The notes under the pieces were generated by a model. That model did no database searches. It had not been told where the DNA came from and saw only the letters and a program-made list of their open reading frames with translations. Below, one piece after another: positions 1-7,606 of a DNA stretch of 64,000 nt. Each line of letters opens with the position of its first letter. Position 1 is the stretch's first letter. The stretch covers positions 1-64,000 of the forward strand of contig NZ_JAFFZE010000022.1 in the NCBI RefSeq assembly GCF_025165815.1, written 5' to 3'. This DNA comes from Actinophytocola gossypii. Its GTDB lineage: Bacteria > Actinomycetota > Actinomycetes > Mycobacteriales > Pseudonocardiaceae. Made by a program: the position numbers and the translations under genes.

Positions 1-110
1 TAGACCCCACCGGCACAGGCCGCGCCCGATGGACGATGCGCTGGAAACCCGTTCTCAACGCCTTCGCCATCACGTTCGGTGACCGCTGGCCGGGAGCTGA
101 CACCTATTGA
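1..110 (+). CDS. IS256-type transposase, C-terminal fragment (5' end outside window)
   Basis: The frame is open from position 3 to the TGA at 108-110 and gives the last 35 residues. It contains RWKPVLNAFAITFGDRW, a tail I recall as typical of IS256/Mutator DDE transposases of actinobacteria (basic-tryptophan stretch, then L-N-A-F-A-I-T-F). The catalytic residues lie upstream, outside the window, so activity cannot be judged. An IS with this C-terminus would move by copy-out/paste-in and usually leaves an 8-9 bp target duplication. Confidence 0.75.
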   Translation, partial: DPTGTGRARWTMRWKPVLNAFAITFGDRWPGADTY

Positions 111-147
111 TCAACAACGCCGGAAACACCGATTATGGGATAGACCC
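1..147 (+). mobile_element. Right end of an IS256 (Mutator)-type insertion sequence
   Basis: The element starts outside the window; only its right end is visible. It contains the transposase C-terminus (1-110) and, 37 bp later, a probable terminal inverted repeat reading inward from 147 as GGGTCTATCCCATAATCGG. The boundary at 147/148 is inferred because the interrupted lipoprotein reading frame on the minus strand resumes there. The family is assigned from the remembered C-terminal consensus of actinobacterial IS256 transposases, not from a search. The left end, which would confirm the repeat and target duplication, is not in the window. Confidence 0.7.
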
Positions 148-318
148 TAACGCCGCGAGCACGGCGTCCTCGTCCCGGTTCTGGGACGCGGGCTCCGTCG
201 AGGAAGGTGACGTCGTCGGGGGACGTGCCGATGACGACGGAGACGGTTCGTCCGGCGTGGGGGTGCACGCGGCCAGGGTGACCAAGGTCAGTACGACCGC
301 GATCCCACGGGCGATCAC
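133..318 (-). pseudogene. Lipoprotein gene truncated by the IS insertion
   Basis: The ATG at 316-318 overlaps the stop of the ESX-like gene upstream (ATGA), so the two were one operon. The product begins with a lipoprotein signal peptide: basic start, hydrophobic core (VVLTLVTL), lipobox LAAC with Cys near residue 18. A Ser/Pro/Thr-rich linker follows, and DEDAVLAAL then runs into IS sequence, adding four foreign residues (GSIP) before a stop. The remaining domain would lie left of the IS. Signal peptide, linker and short acidic start resemble DUF3558-like lipoproteins of Pseudonocardiales, but too little is left to be sure. Confidence 0.7.
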
Positions 319-749
319 GATCGGTATTCCTTCACGAACGCCTGGATATCCGGGTCACCGTTGAACCGTCCGATCAGATTGGTGATCATCCGGTTCAGCT
401 GGTCGACCTCCTCCTTGTACGAGTCATGTGTCTCACCGAGAGCGTCGTCCATGTACTTGAACCGTGCGTGTATAGCCGCATGCACGTCGGCGAGGGTGTC
501 GAGCAGACTGTCGTAGTTCGCGAGCATGGTGCGACTCGCATTGGTGAAGTCGACAGGCGGACCGGACGGGCCGAGCCTCTCGGGGGCACCGAGCAGACCG
601 TGCATCTTGTCCGTTGGATCCGTGTCCGTGGGGCACAGACGCGCCTCGTTCAGTTGGTCGACGATCAACGAATAGCTGTCGGCAGTAACCCTCACGTCGT
701 TCTGAAAAGCCTTCAGCTTGTCGGGTTGGACAGCGAACCCCTTGGACAT
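315..749 (-). CDS. ESX/type VII secretion-like small helical protein
   Basis: This is a 144-residue protein without signal peptide or membrane segment, predicted largely helical. Length and hydrophobic pattern (MSKGFAVQPDKLKAF, then two long helices) match the ESX-associated proteins that follow the WXG100 fold, but it has no tryptophan, so the WXG motif is missing. The start at 749 is chosen because a GGGGGG ribosome site lies just upstream and extending further would run into the divergent kinase promoter. It is first in an operon with the truncated lipoprotein. Other ESX-like genes lie at 3811-4962, but no EccC/EccD secretion core is in the window. The role is inferred. Confidence 0.7.
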   Translation of the reverse strand: MSKGFAVQPDKLKAFQNDVRVTADSYSLIVDQLNEARLCPTDTDPTDKMHGLLGAPERLGPSGPPVDFTNASRTMLANYDSLLDTLADVHAAIHARFKYMDDALGETHDSYKEEVDQLNRMITNLIGRFNGDPDIQAFVKEYRS

Positions 750-881
750 GGCGCCCCCCACATACACCGTGCGTGCCCCCTCAGACACGCGTCGCACGAA
801 GTGTAGCCACGAACAGTGATCGTCAGGGTGGTTTCGGTGTCGATAGAATCCTGTTCGCGGGGCCGGCGGACTGGAGCGGGC
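750..881. promoter_or_regulatory. Divergent promoter region: ESX-like operon / signalling module 1
   Basis: Intergenic stretch between two divergent operons. Leftward, a -10-like TACACT (complement of 800-805) serves the ESX-like gene. Rightward, TAGAAT at 844-849 is a good -10 for the kinase at 882. No clear -35 was seen for either. The shared control region suggests that the ESX-like operon may be a target of the adjacent response regulator; this is inference. Confidence 0.45.
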
Positions 882-1982
882 ATGGAACCAGCTGGGGTGA
901 CCGAGGACGGTCTCCGCCGGGTGAGCCAGCGGTACGTCGTCGTGCTGCGCACCACGGTGGTGGTCGTCGCCGGCGGGGCGGCGGTTCTGCAGGCGCCCGC
1001 CGACCGGCTGACGACGGTGGCGGCGGTGGTCGCGGGACTGTGTGCCTGGAGCGTCGTGTACGTCCGGCACGCGCCGCGGCCGTGGCTGCTGTGGGTGGAC
1101 ACGCTGCTGGTCGCCGCGCTCGGGCTGGGGCAGGAGTGGCTGGTGCGGCCGGACGCCCTGCTGGACATCACCAACTGGGTCGTCGCCCTCGTTCTGATCA
1201 CCGCCGTCGCGCATCAGTGGTTCACCGGGCCGGTCGGGGGTTACCTGCTCGCCGCCGTGCTCGTGGTCGCGCAGGGGACCGCGGTCGGCGCGATCCCGAT
1301 CGGGCTCACCGTGTTCGGGGCCGCCGGGCTGTCCAGGCTGCTGCGGTCGCACCTGTTCGCCGCCGCCGCGCGGGCCGACCGGGCCGTCGCGGAGAGCACG
1401 CTGGCCGACCGGCGGGTGGCGGTCGCCGCCGCTCGGCGGGCCGACGAGCGGGAGCACCTCGCGATGTTGCACGACACCGCGGCGGCGACCCTGCTCGCGG
1501 TCGGCACCAGGATGGTCGACGGCACCGAGCCGTGGCTCGCCGAGCAGGTCGCGCGTGACCTCGACGTCCTCACCGCGCGGCCCGAGTTCCCCGGCACCGG
1601 CGGCGAGGCGGACCTGGCGCTGGTGCTCGACGACGTGGTGCGGCGGGCGCCGGTGTCCGTGCGGACGCGCGTGCCGCGGCCGGTGGCCATGCCGGCGTCG
1701 GCCGCGTCGGCGATGGCCGCGGCGGCGCGGGAGGCGTTGACCAACGTCGCCCGGCACGCCGGGGTGGACACCGCCGACCTGGTCGTGGCGCGTACCGGGT
1801 CGACGGTCGTCGTCGAGGTGGCCGACCATGGGCGGGGGTTCTCCCCGGACGCGGTGGCACCGCACCGTCGTGGGGTCGGGGAGTCCATCGAGCGCCGGAT
1901 GGGCCGGGTCGGTGGACGGGCGGTCGTGACCAGCCGGCCCGGGGACGGCACCACGATCCGCTTGGAGTGGCCGGTTGACTGA
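882..1982 (+). CDS. Sensor histidine kinase of signalling module 1
   Basis: A 366-residue membrane kinase of the NarL/DesK-like class. Four to five hydrophobic segments fill residues 15-150, followed by a basic linker, a dimerisation helix with LHDTAAATLL (phospho-acceptor His197), and an ATP-binding domain with an N-box (REALTNVARH, Asn288), a G1 box (ADHGRGF) and a G2-like GVGESIERRMGR. There is no obvious extracytoplasmic sensor domain, so sensing is probably within the membrane. ATG 882 is preceded by GGAGCGGG. It overlaps the next gene by 8 bp and is paralogous to the kinase at 17132. Substrate: presumably the response regulator at 3057. Confidence 0.9.
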   Translation: MEPAGVTEDGLRRVSQRYVVVLRTTVVVVAGGAAVLQAPADRLTTVAAVVAGLCAWSVVYVRHAPRPWLLWVDTLLVAALGLGQEWLVRPDALLDITNWVVALVLITAVAHQWFTGPVGGYLLAAVLVVAQGTAVGAIPIGLTVFGAAGLSRLLRSHLFAAAARADRAVAESTLADRRVAVAAARRADEREHLAMLHDTAAATLLAVGTRMVDGTEPWLAEQVARDLDVLTARPEFPGTGGEADLALVLDDVVRRAPVSVRTRVPRPVAMPASAASAMAAAAREALTNVARHAGVDTADLVVARTGSTVVVEVADHGRGFSPDAVAPHRRGVGESIERRMGRVGGRAVVTSRPGDGTTIRLEWPVD

Positions 1983-3075
1983 GGCTGGTCGCGACCTGGT
2001 GCGGGGCAACCTGATGCGTGCCCTGCGGTTGGTCGTACTCACCATCGCGACGCTCCTGCTGGTCGGCTTCACCTCGCTGCTTCCGCTGGCCGGCCACGAC
2101 GACGGGGGCGTTCGGCAGGTGGTCGCGCTCGCCCTGCTGGCGGTGGTCGGCGTGGTGGCCGGCGCTGCTGTCTTGCGGAACCGGGCGGTGGGGCGGGTCC
2201 GGTGGGTGCTCGTGGTGGCGGTGTTCGCGTCGGCGGCGGTGGCCACCGCCGGGATCCCGGGTGAGCAGCTGATGGTGCGGGCGGAGTGGTGCTACGTCAC
2301 GATCGGCTGGTTCCTGCTGCTGGTGCTGGTCGACCACGGCACCGTCGCCGCGGCCGCCGCGATCGGGGTGTTCGTCGCGGCTTCCTTCGGCCAGCTGTTC
2401 CTGGCCGGGCAGGGCCACCAGGCCGCCGACCTGGTCGTCGTCTGCACGATCGCGCTCGGCTGCGAGCTGCCGGTGCTGGCCGTCGCGATGGCCGTGCGGC
2501 GGATCGCGGCCACCGCCGCGGACGCGGCCGGCCAGGTGGAACGCGTGCGCACCGCCGAGGCCATCGCGGAGCAGGTGCACGCCGACCGCGTACTGCGCTA
2601 CACCGACACCACCACCACGATCGTGCCGCTGCTGACCGGGCTGACCACGGGGACGGCGAACCTGGACGACGGCACCCGCGCCCGCTACGCGCTGGCGGCG
2701 GCCAGGCTGCGGCGGCTCTTCGCCGAACACGACGAGGTCCCCGATCCGCTGCTGCACGAGTTGGGCGCGTGCCTGGACCTGGCCGAGCGCAACGGAGTGG
2801 AGGTCTACCTCGCCACCTGCGGGGAGTACCCGACACCGCCGCTCGCCGTGCGCCGCGAGCTGACCGAACCGGCGCTGCGGTTGGTGGCCAGGGCAGACTC
2901 CGAGGCGAGGGTCGTCGTGCTCGGCACACCCGGCCGGGTCGCGGTGAGCGTGCTCGCCGACGATCCGAACGCCGAATCGGAACCCCTGACCGGCAACGAC
3001 GTCGGAGTCAGTGTGACCCGACTTGTCGACGGACCACGGGTGTGGGTGGAGGCGACATGGCACACACCGAGCTGA
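1975..3075 (+). CDS. Kinase-like membrane protein lacking the phospho-acceptor histidine (module 1)
   Basis: A 366-residue protein with about six hydrophobic segments (residues 13-185) and a cytoplasmic part laid out like a histidine kinase but degenerate. The H-box position reads RYTDTTTTIVPLLTGL with no His-Asp pair, and the ATP-binding part lacks the N-box asparagine and the DxGxG loop. A conserved VPDPLLHELGACLDLAERNGVEV stretch, split here for clarity as VPDPLLHELG and AERNGVEV, recurs in the paralogue at 18243. It is probably a pseudokinase partner or allosteric subunit of the upstream kinase. The TTG start at 1975 overlaps the kinase stop; GTG 1999 and ATG 2014 are alternatives. It overlaps the regulator by 19 bp. 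Confidence 0.75.
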   Translation: MTEAGRDLVRGNLMRALRLVVLTIATLLLVGFTSLLPLAGHDDGGVRQVVALALLAVVGVVAGAAVLRNRAVGRVRWVLVVAVFASAAVATAGIPGEQLMVRAEWCYVTIGWFLLLVLVDHGTVAAAAAIGVFVAASFGQLFLAGQGHQAADLVVVCTIALGCELPVLAVAMAVRRIAATAADAAGQVERVRTAEAIAEQVHADRVLRYTDTTTTIVPLLTGLTTGTANLDDGTRARYALAAARLRRLFAEHDEVPDPLLHELGACLDLAERNGVEVYLATCGEYPTPPLAVRRELTEPALRLVARADSEARVVVLGTPGRVAVSVLADDPNAESEPLTGNDVGVSVTRLVDGPRVWVEATWHTPS

Positions 3076-3713
3076 CCAGGGTCGTCGTCGTCGACGACCA
3101 CCCGGCGATCGTCGCCGGGCTCGAGGTCTGGTGCGCGAACGCCGACCCGCCGATCCAGGTCGTCGACTCGGGGCCGACGCCCGCGGTGGCCTGGACCGAC
3201 CCCGGCCTGGACGCCGAGGTGGTCGTGTTCGACCTCCAGCTGACCGATCAGGTCCCGGCCTACCCGGACCTGCGGCGGCTCGTCGACTCCGGCCGGCGGG
3301 TGATCGCCTACACGATGCGGGAGGACCGGGACACCATCCTCACCTGCATCGACCTGGGCGTGTTCACCTACCTCAGCAAGACCGAGGGACCACGCCACCT
3401 GGTGCACGCGATCCACGCGGCGAGCCGGAACCTGCCCTACACCTCCCCGTCCATGGCCCGCGCCATCAGCACCGACACCCGCACCGACCGGCCCAGGCTG
3501 ACGCCCAGGGAGACCGACGTACTGGTCAACTGGTTCGCCTGCGAGTCCAAGGAGATGGTGGCGCGCAAGCTCGGCCTGTCGGTGCGCACGGTGAACAGCT
3601 ACATCGACCGGGTCCGCGTCCGTTACGCCAACGCCGGCCGACCGGCGTCGACGAAGGCGGCTCTGGTCGCCAGGGCCGTCCAGGACGGGCTGATCGGCCT
3701 CGACGAGCTGTAG
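3057..3713 (+). CDS. LuxR/NarL-type response regulator (module 1)
   Basis: A 218-residue regulator. The receiver domain (residues 8-125) has the acidic pair DD at 13-14, phospho-acceptor Asp59 in VVFDLQL and the switch lysine in YLSKTEG. The C-terminal LuxR-type helix-turn-helix (about 150-215) contains LTPRETDVLVNWF and KLGLSVRTVNSYIDRV. ATG 3057 follows GGAGG and lies inside the 3' end of the preceding gene, so the three genes are translationally coupled. Likely targets are the flanking ESX-like genes; this is inferred from position only. It is paralogous to the regulator at 19382. Confidence 0.92.
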   Translation: MAHTELTRVVVVDDHPAIVAGLEVWCANADPPIQVVDSGPTPAVAWTDPGLDAEVVVFDLQLTDQVPAYPDLRRLVDSGRRVIAYTMREDRDTILTCIDLGVFTYLSKTEGPRHLVHAIHAASRNLPYTSPSMARAISTDTRTDRPRLTPRETDVLVNWFACESKEMVARKLGLSVRTVNSYIDRVRVRYANAGRPASTKAALVARAVQDGLIGLDEL

Positions 3714-3810
3714 ACCGGCCCCGATTGTGGGTCGAACGACCGTCACGGCCCTGCGCGCGCGCCCCTACCTTGCGATTACGGGGAACCACACCAACAGGGA
3801 GAACGCCCAA

Positions 3811-4317
3811 ATGGACGGATTCCAAGTAAAGACCGACGCCTTGGAAGAAGCCGCCACGAAGTTCGACGGGCTGGCGGGGGTTGTGGGCAGCGCGAAGAAC
3901 AAGCTCGCCAGCGACGGTGACCTGCCGACCCTCGACCCGCTGTCGAGGGCGATGGCCGCCGCCGCGGCCGTCGCCGGGGGCCTTGCCAGTGGTGGTCTCC
4001 TCACGCCACTGGCCGGGCTCGCCGGGAAGAAGGTGGGCGAGGCCGCGTCCGGGGCGAGCGACCCCTACCCCGGTGTCCGTGACGCCTGGTTGAACGCGCT
4101 TCCCCGCTACCAGCGGATGCTCAACCGCGACGCCGACGAACTTCGCAAGTCCTCGACGACCTACGAGGAGGACGACCGGCGGGGCGGGCAGCGTTTCCGG
4201 CATCCGATGCCCCGGGTGCCCGGTGCGCCAGCCGGTCCCATGCCGCGGGTGCCGGGTTCACCGACCGTGCCGATGCCGGCGCCGAACCCGAATCCCAACG
4301 GCAACGTACCGATCTGA
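3811..4317 (+). CDS. ESX/WXG100-like protein with Pro-rich tail
   Basis: A 168-residue protein starting MDGFQVKTDALEEAATKFD, like WXG100-type ESX substrates (helical start, small residues). A Gly/Ala-rich hydrophobic stretch (about residues 48-80), a short helix with RDAWLNALPRYQRML, and a Pro/Arg-rich low-complexity tail with repeated MPRVPG follow. No signal peptide. ATG 3811 follows AGGGAG; a -10-like TACCTT lies near 3766. It is first of three co-directional genes ending with a YbaB-like protein, an arrangement common next to ESX substrates in this order. Exact function unknown. Confidence 0.75.
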   Translation: MDGFQVKTDALEEAATKFDGLAGVVGSAKNKLASDGDLPTLDPLSRAMAAAAAVAGGLASGGLLTPLAGLAGKKVGEAASGASDPYPGVRDAWLNALPRYQRMLNRDADELRKSSTTYEEDDRRGGQRFRHPMPRVPGAPAGPMPRVPGSPTVPMPAPNPNPNGNVPI

Positions 4318-4344
4318 CCGGCGACTGACCGAAGGGGAGACGAC

Positions 4345-4962
4345 ATGGCACCGATAGCGGTGACCCATCCACACGAGATCTGGAACCTGGGGAGCGTGCT
4401 CGGGGCGTTCTTCGAGAAGGTCGGCATCAACCCGGAGTTCAAGAACTTCTTCGATCTCATGCCGCAGGTGGACCTGGACGAGATCCGGCGCGTCGGCAAC
4501 GACGTGTGGGGATTCGACTTCGAGAAGCCCGGCGCGGTCTCCGGCGCGCTCGACCGCGTGGGCAACGACCTCGTCTGGATCGTCGACGACCTCGAAGAGG
4601 ACTGGAAGGACAGCGAGGCCAAGCACAGGTTCACCAAGCACATCGAGATCGACAAGAAGCACTACAAGCAGGCGGCCGCCACCGCCCAGAACGTCGGCCA
4701 GGCGCTGGTGGGCTTCGCCAACGCGGCGGACGAATCTGTGGCCGACAAGCTGGGCGCCCTCATCGGGGTCACCGGAGCGATCGTCGGCGCGGCACTCGGT
4801 TTCGTGTTCGGAGGAGGCGTCGGCGCGATCCCGGGTGCGCTGGTCGGGTTGGCGGTCGGCGTCATGTTCACCTACTTCAGCGTGCTGATCCCCAAGGTCG
4901 CCAGCGCGCTCCAGGAGATCCACGACCTCGGAAACCAGATGCCGCCAGGTCACGACGCCTGA
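4345..4962 (+). CDS. ESX-associated hypothetical protein with Gly-rich hydrophobic domain
   Basis: A 205-residue protein. Residues 1-130 are polar and helical (IDDLEEDWKDSE and HIEIDKKHYKQAAATAQNVG), and residues 137-180 form a Gly/Ala-rich hydrophobic hairpin resembling the glycine-zipper membrane segments of secreted effectors. There is no catalytic motif or signal peptide. ATG 4345 follows AAGGGGAGA. Together with 3811 and 4995 it forms a probable operon. Its soluble helical half and glycine-zipper hairpin would suit a type VII substrate that inserts in membranes, but I do not recognise a named family. Confidence 0.65.
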   Translation: MAPIAVTHPHEIWNLGSVLGAFFEKVGINPEFKNFFDLMPQVDLDEIRRVGNDVWGFDFEKPGAVSGALDRVGNDLVWIVDDLEEDWKDSEAKHRFTKHIEIDKKHYKQAAATAQNVGQALVGFANAADESVADKLGALIGVTGAIVGAALGFVFGGGVGAIPGALVGLAVGVMFTYFSVLIPKVASALQEIHDLGNQMPPGHDA

Positions 4963-4994
4963 CCGGACCGGGCGACGCCCACAGGAGTGAACTC

Positions 4995-5465
4995 ATGAAC
5001 CCGCTGATCGACCTCGAACGACGCGTCAACGAGATCGCCGCCCAAACCGCGCGCGAGTACCTCGACACCCAACGTTCCAGGCCCGGAGCCACCGGGCGCT
5101 CACCGGACGGCACCGTCGAGGTGACGGTCAACGGGCTCGGCGACGTGAGCGACGTGCGGGTGCACGCACGGGACGTTCCACCCGAGGTCGCCGCCCGGCT
5201 GGCGGACGCGATGAAGGCAGCGTGGAACACCGCCGCGCGGGCGCATGCCGTGGCGGAGACCGACAACCCACTCGCGAACCAGCCCGGGTTCGCCGAGTTG
5301 GTCGAGGAGCAGATCAACGAGCGCTACGGCCCTCCGCCGGAGCCGGAGAATCCACAGCAGGCCGCGACACCGGGGACTCGCCCGGCCGCCCGGCCGCGGG
5401 GCACGGAGGACGAGGAGGAGAACTTCGGCGCTACCTCCATCATGCAGCGCGTGCGTGGCGAGTGA
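4995..5465 (+). CDS. YbaB/EbfC-family protein
   Basis: A 156-residue protein. Residues 1-105 show the YbaB pattern: an N-terminal helix (LIDLERRVNEIAAQ), a short beta strand (GTVEVTVNGLGDVSDVRV) and a C-terminal helix (VAARLADAMKAAWNTA). YbaB proteins are dimeric nucleoid-associated DNA-binders, but the ESX-linked versions in actinobacteria have an unclear role. The acidic Pro-rich tail (after residue 118) is not part of the family core. ATG 4995 follows AGGAG. Last gene of the ESX-like cluster. Confidence 0.8.
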   Translation: MNPLIDLERRVNEIAAQTAREYLDTQRSRPGATGRSPDGTVEVTVNGLGDVSDVRVHARDVPPEVAARLADAMKAAWNTAARAHAVAETDNPLANQPGFAELVEEQINERYGPPPEPENPQQAATPGTRPAARPRGTEDEEENFGATSIMQRVRGE

Positions 5466-5570
5466 GCGCGATCCCAGGCGTCGAGACCTACAAAAAGTGA
5501 CCCCGGTCACTCCGTCCCACGATGCGGATGCCGGTGGACCAGTAGGTGGACCCGTGGCACGCTGAAACGC

Positions 5571-5660
5571 ATGTCAGCAGCGAAGGAAGTCCGGCTCGTG
5601 GCCCGGCGCCACGTGGACTTCGTTCGTGTCTCCAGCGCGATGTGCCAGCGCGTTCGATAG
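5571..5660 (+). CDS. Leader peptide of the sulfur assimilation operon
   Basis: A 29-codon ORF that begins ATGTCAGCAGCG and ends CGATAG. Its product contains RRHVDFVRVSSAMC, matching the remembered consensus of the actinobacterial 'putative leader peptide' found upstream of sulfur genes (R-x-H-V-D-L-x-R-V-x-S-A-x-C). The single conserved Cys near the end is the residue expected to sense cysteine-tRNA supply. It lies 111 bp before the sulfite reductase start, with a hairpin between. A weak stem (GTGACC/GGTCAC near 5500) closes off the preceding ESX-like operon. Confidence 0.8.
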   Translation: MSAAKEVRLVARRHVDFVRVSSAMCQRVR

Positions 5661-5675
5661 ACCCGCGTCGCCTAT

Positions 5676-5707
5676 TTGTCAGCCGGCGCCGGGTGCGTCG
5701 GCGCTGA
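5676..5707 (+). promoter_or_regulatory. Hairpin between leader peptide and sulfite reductase (putative attenuator)
   Basis: GTCAGC at the 5' side pairs with GCTGAC at the 3' side around a GC-rich interior, forming a stem-loop right after the leader ORF. Ribosome stalling or release on the leader would change whether this stem forms, as in cysteine-responsive attenuation described for mycobacterial leader ORFs. The mechanism here is inferred from position. Confidence 0.45.
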
Positions 5708-5771
5708 CCTCGCGTTCCCAGGGGTCCACCGGTGTGCCCGCCGCGCCCAGGATTCCTCGGAGGACGGACGG

Positions 5772-7448
5772 GTGTCATCCCCCACCACGCCGCGCACGCG
5801 AGCCCGCCGCGGGGAGGGCCAGTGGGCGCTCGGCTATCGCGAGCCGCTCAACAAGAACGAGCAGAGCAAGAAGGACGACCACCCCCTCAACGTCCGCGCG
5901 CGCATCGAGAACATCTACGCGCACGGCGGGTTCGACTCGATCGACCCGGCCGACCTACGCGGGCGCTTCCGCTGGTTCGGGCTCTACACCCAGCGCAAGC
6001 CCGGCATCGACGGCGGGCGCACCGCCACGCTCGAGCCGGAGGAGCTCGACGACGAGTACTTCATGCTCCGCGTGCGCATCGACGGCGGCGCGGTCACCAC
6101 CGAGCAGCTCGCCGTCATCGGCGAGGTCTCGCAGACCTACGCCCGCGACACGGCGGACATCACCGACCGGCAGAACATCCAGTACCACTGGATCCGCGTC
6201 GAGGACATGCCGGCGGTCTGGGCCAGGCTCGAGGGCGCCGGCCTCACCACGATGGAGGCCTGCGGCGACAGCCCACGCGTCATCCTCGGCTCGCCGGTCG
6301 CCGGGATCGCCGAGGACGAGGTGCTCGACGCCACCCCGGCCATCGACGAGATCCGGCGCCGCTACGTCGGCGACCCGGCGTTCGCGAACCTGCCGCGCAA
6401 GTTCAAGACCGCGATCTCCGGCCTGCCCGACGTCGCGCACGAGGTGCACGACGTCGCGTTCGTCGGCGTCAACCACCCCGAGCACGGGCCGGGGCTCGAC
6501 GTCTGGGTCGGCGGCGGCCTGTCCACCAACCCGATGATCGGGCAGCGGCTCGGCGCGTGGGTGCCACTCGACGAGGTCGCCGAGGTGTGGGCCGGGGTCA
6601 TCAGCATCTTCCGGGACTACGGCTACCGGCGGCTGCGCAACCGCGCGCGGCTGAAGTACCTGGTCAAGGACTGGGGCGCGGCGAAGTTCCGCGAGGTGCT
6701 GGAGACCGAGTACCTGCACCGCCCGTTGCTCGACGGGCCGGCGCCCGAGGTGCCCGACGTGCAGCGCGACCACGTGGGCGTGCACCGGCAGCAGGACGGC
6801 CGGTACTACGTCGGCGCCGCGCCGATCGCCGGGCGGGTGTCCGGGTCGACGCTGGTCGCGGTCGCCAAGGCCGCCGAGCGGGTCGGCTCGCGGCGGGTGC
6901 GGTTCACCCCGTTGCAGAAGCTGGTCGTGCTCGACGTGCCGGAGGCCGAGGTCGACGGGCTGCGCGCGGAGCTGACGAAGCTCGGCCTGCGGACCGACCC
7001 GTCGCCCTGGCGGCGCGGCGTGATGGCCTGCACCGGCCTGGAGTTCTGCAAGCTCGCGATCGTGGAGACCAAGGCCCGCGCGGCCGACCTGGTGGCCGCC
7101 CTGGAGGAGCGGCTCGCCGACATCACCGACGACGTGACAGCGCCGGTCAGCGTGCACCTCAACGGCTGCCCCAACTCCTGCGCCCGCATCCAGACCGCCG
7201 ACATCGGGCTCAAGGGCCAGATCGTCACCGACGCGAACGGCAACCAGGTCGAGGGCTTCCAGGTGCACCTTGGCGGCGGGCTCGGGCTGGACGCCGGGTT
7301 CGGCCGCAAGCTGCGTGGGCACAAGGTCACCGGCGATGAACTGCCCGACTACGTCGAACGCGTCGTGCGGGCGTACGTCGCCCAGCGGGAGCCGGACGAG
7401 CGGTTCGCCCAGTGGGTGGCCCGCGCGGACGAGGGCGACCTGAAATGA
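5772..7448 (+). CDS. sir: Ferredoxin-dependent sulfite (nitrite/sulfite) reductase
   Basis: A 558-residue cytoplasmic siroheme/[4Fe-4S] enzyme reducing sulfite to sulfide. The four cluster/siroheme cysteines are in CTGLEFC (420, 426) and CPNSC (466, 470). The two half-repeats typical of the family are present, including the substrate-side arginines of DITDRQNIQYHWIR. The length fits actinobacterial SirA/NirA. GTG 5772 is chosen because GGAGG lies just upstream; the frame is open further 5' but would run into the attenuator hairpin. The stop overlaps the zinc-ribbon gene (ATGA). Sulfite rather than nitrite is the likely substrate given cysH, cysD, cysN and the siroheme chelatase downstream. 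Confidence 0.93.
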   Translation: MSSPTTPRTRARRGEGQWALGYREPLNKNEQSKKDDHPLNVRARIENIYAHGGFDSIDPADLRGRFRWFGLYTQRKPGIDGGRTATLEPEELDDEYFMLRVRIDGGAVTTEQLAVIGEVSQTYARDTADITDRQNIQYHWIRVEDMPAVWARLEGAGLTTMEACGDSPRVILGSPVAGIAEDEVLDATPAIDEIRRRYVGDPAFANLPRKFKTAISGLPDVAHEVHDVAFVGVNHPEHGPGLDVWVGGGLSTNPMIGQRLGAWVPLDEVAEVWAGVISIFRDYGYRRLRNRARLKYLVKDWGAAKFREVLETEYLHRPLLDGPAPEVPDVQRDHVGVHRQQDGRYYVGAAPIAGRVSGSTLVAVAKAAERVGSRRVRFTPLQKLVVLDVPEAEVDGLRAELTKLGLRTDPSPWRRGVMACTGLEFCKLAIVETKARAADLVAALEERLADITDDVTAPVSVHLNGCPNSCARIQTADIGLKGQIVTDANGNQVEGFQVHLGGGLGLDAGFGRKLRGHKVTGDELPDYVERVVRAYVAQREPDERFAQWVARADEGDLK

Positions 7449-7606
7449 CGGAACGCGCTACGCCCTTCTACTGCCCCTACTGCGGCGACGAGGACCTGCG
7501 CCCGCAGGAGGAGCCGCACGCGTCCTGGCTGTGCACCGGCTGCCGGCGCGTGTTCACCGTGAAGTTCGTCGGTCTGAACCTGACGCAGGCGGAGGCGAGC
7601 AGATGA
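7445..7606 (+). CDS. Small zinc-ribbon protein of the sulfur operon
   Basis: A 53-residue protein with two cysteine pairs, CPYC (residues 10-13) and CTGC (31-34), making a compact zinc ribbon. It starts inside the sulfite reductase stop (ATGA) and ends inside the cysH start (ATGA), so it is tightly coupled to both. A short protein of this type sits between sulfite reductase and cysH in other actinobacterial operons, in my recollection, but its role is not established; an iron-sulfur or siroheme accessory role would fit. Ribosome site: the end of the upstream gene. Confidence 0.85.
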   Translation: MTERATPFYCPYCGDEDLRPQEEPHASWLCTGCRRVFTVKFVGLNLTQAEASR

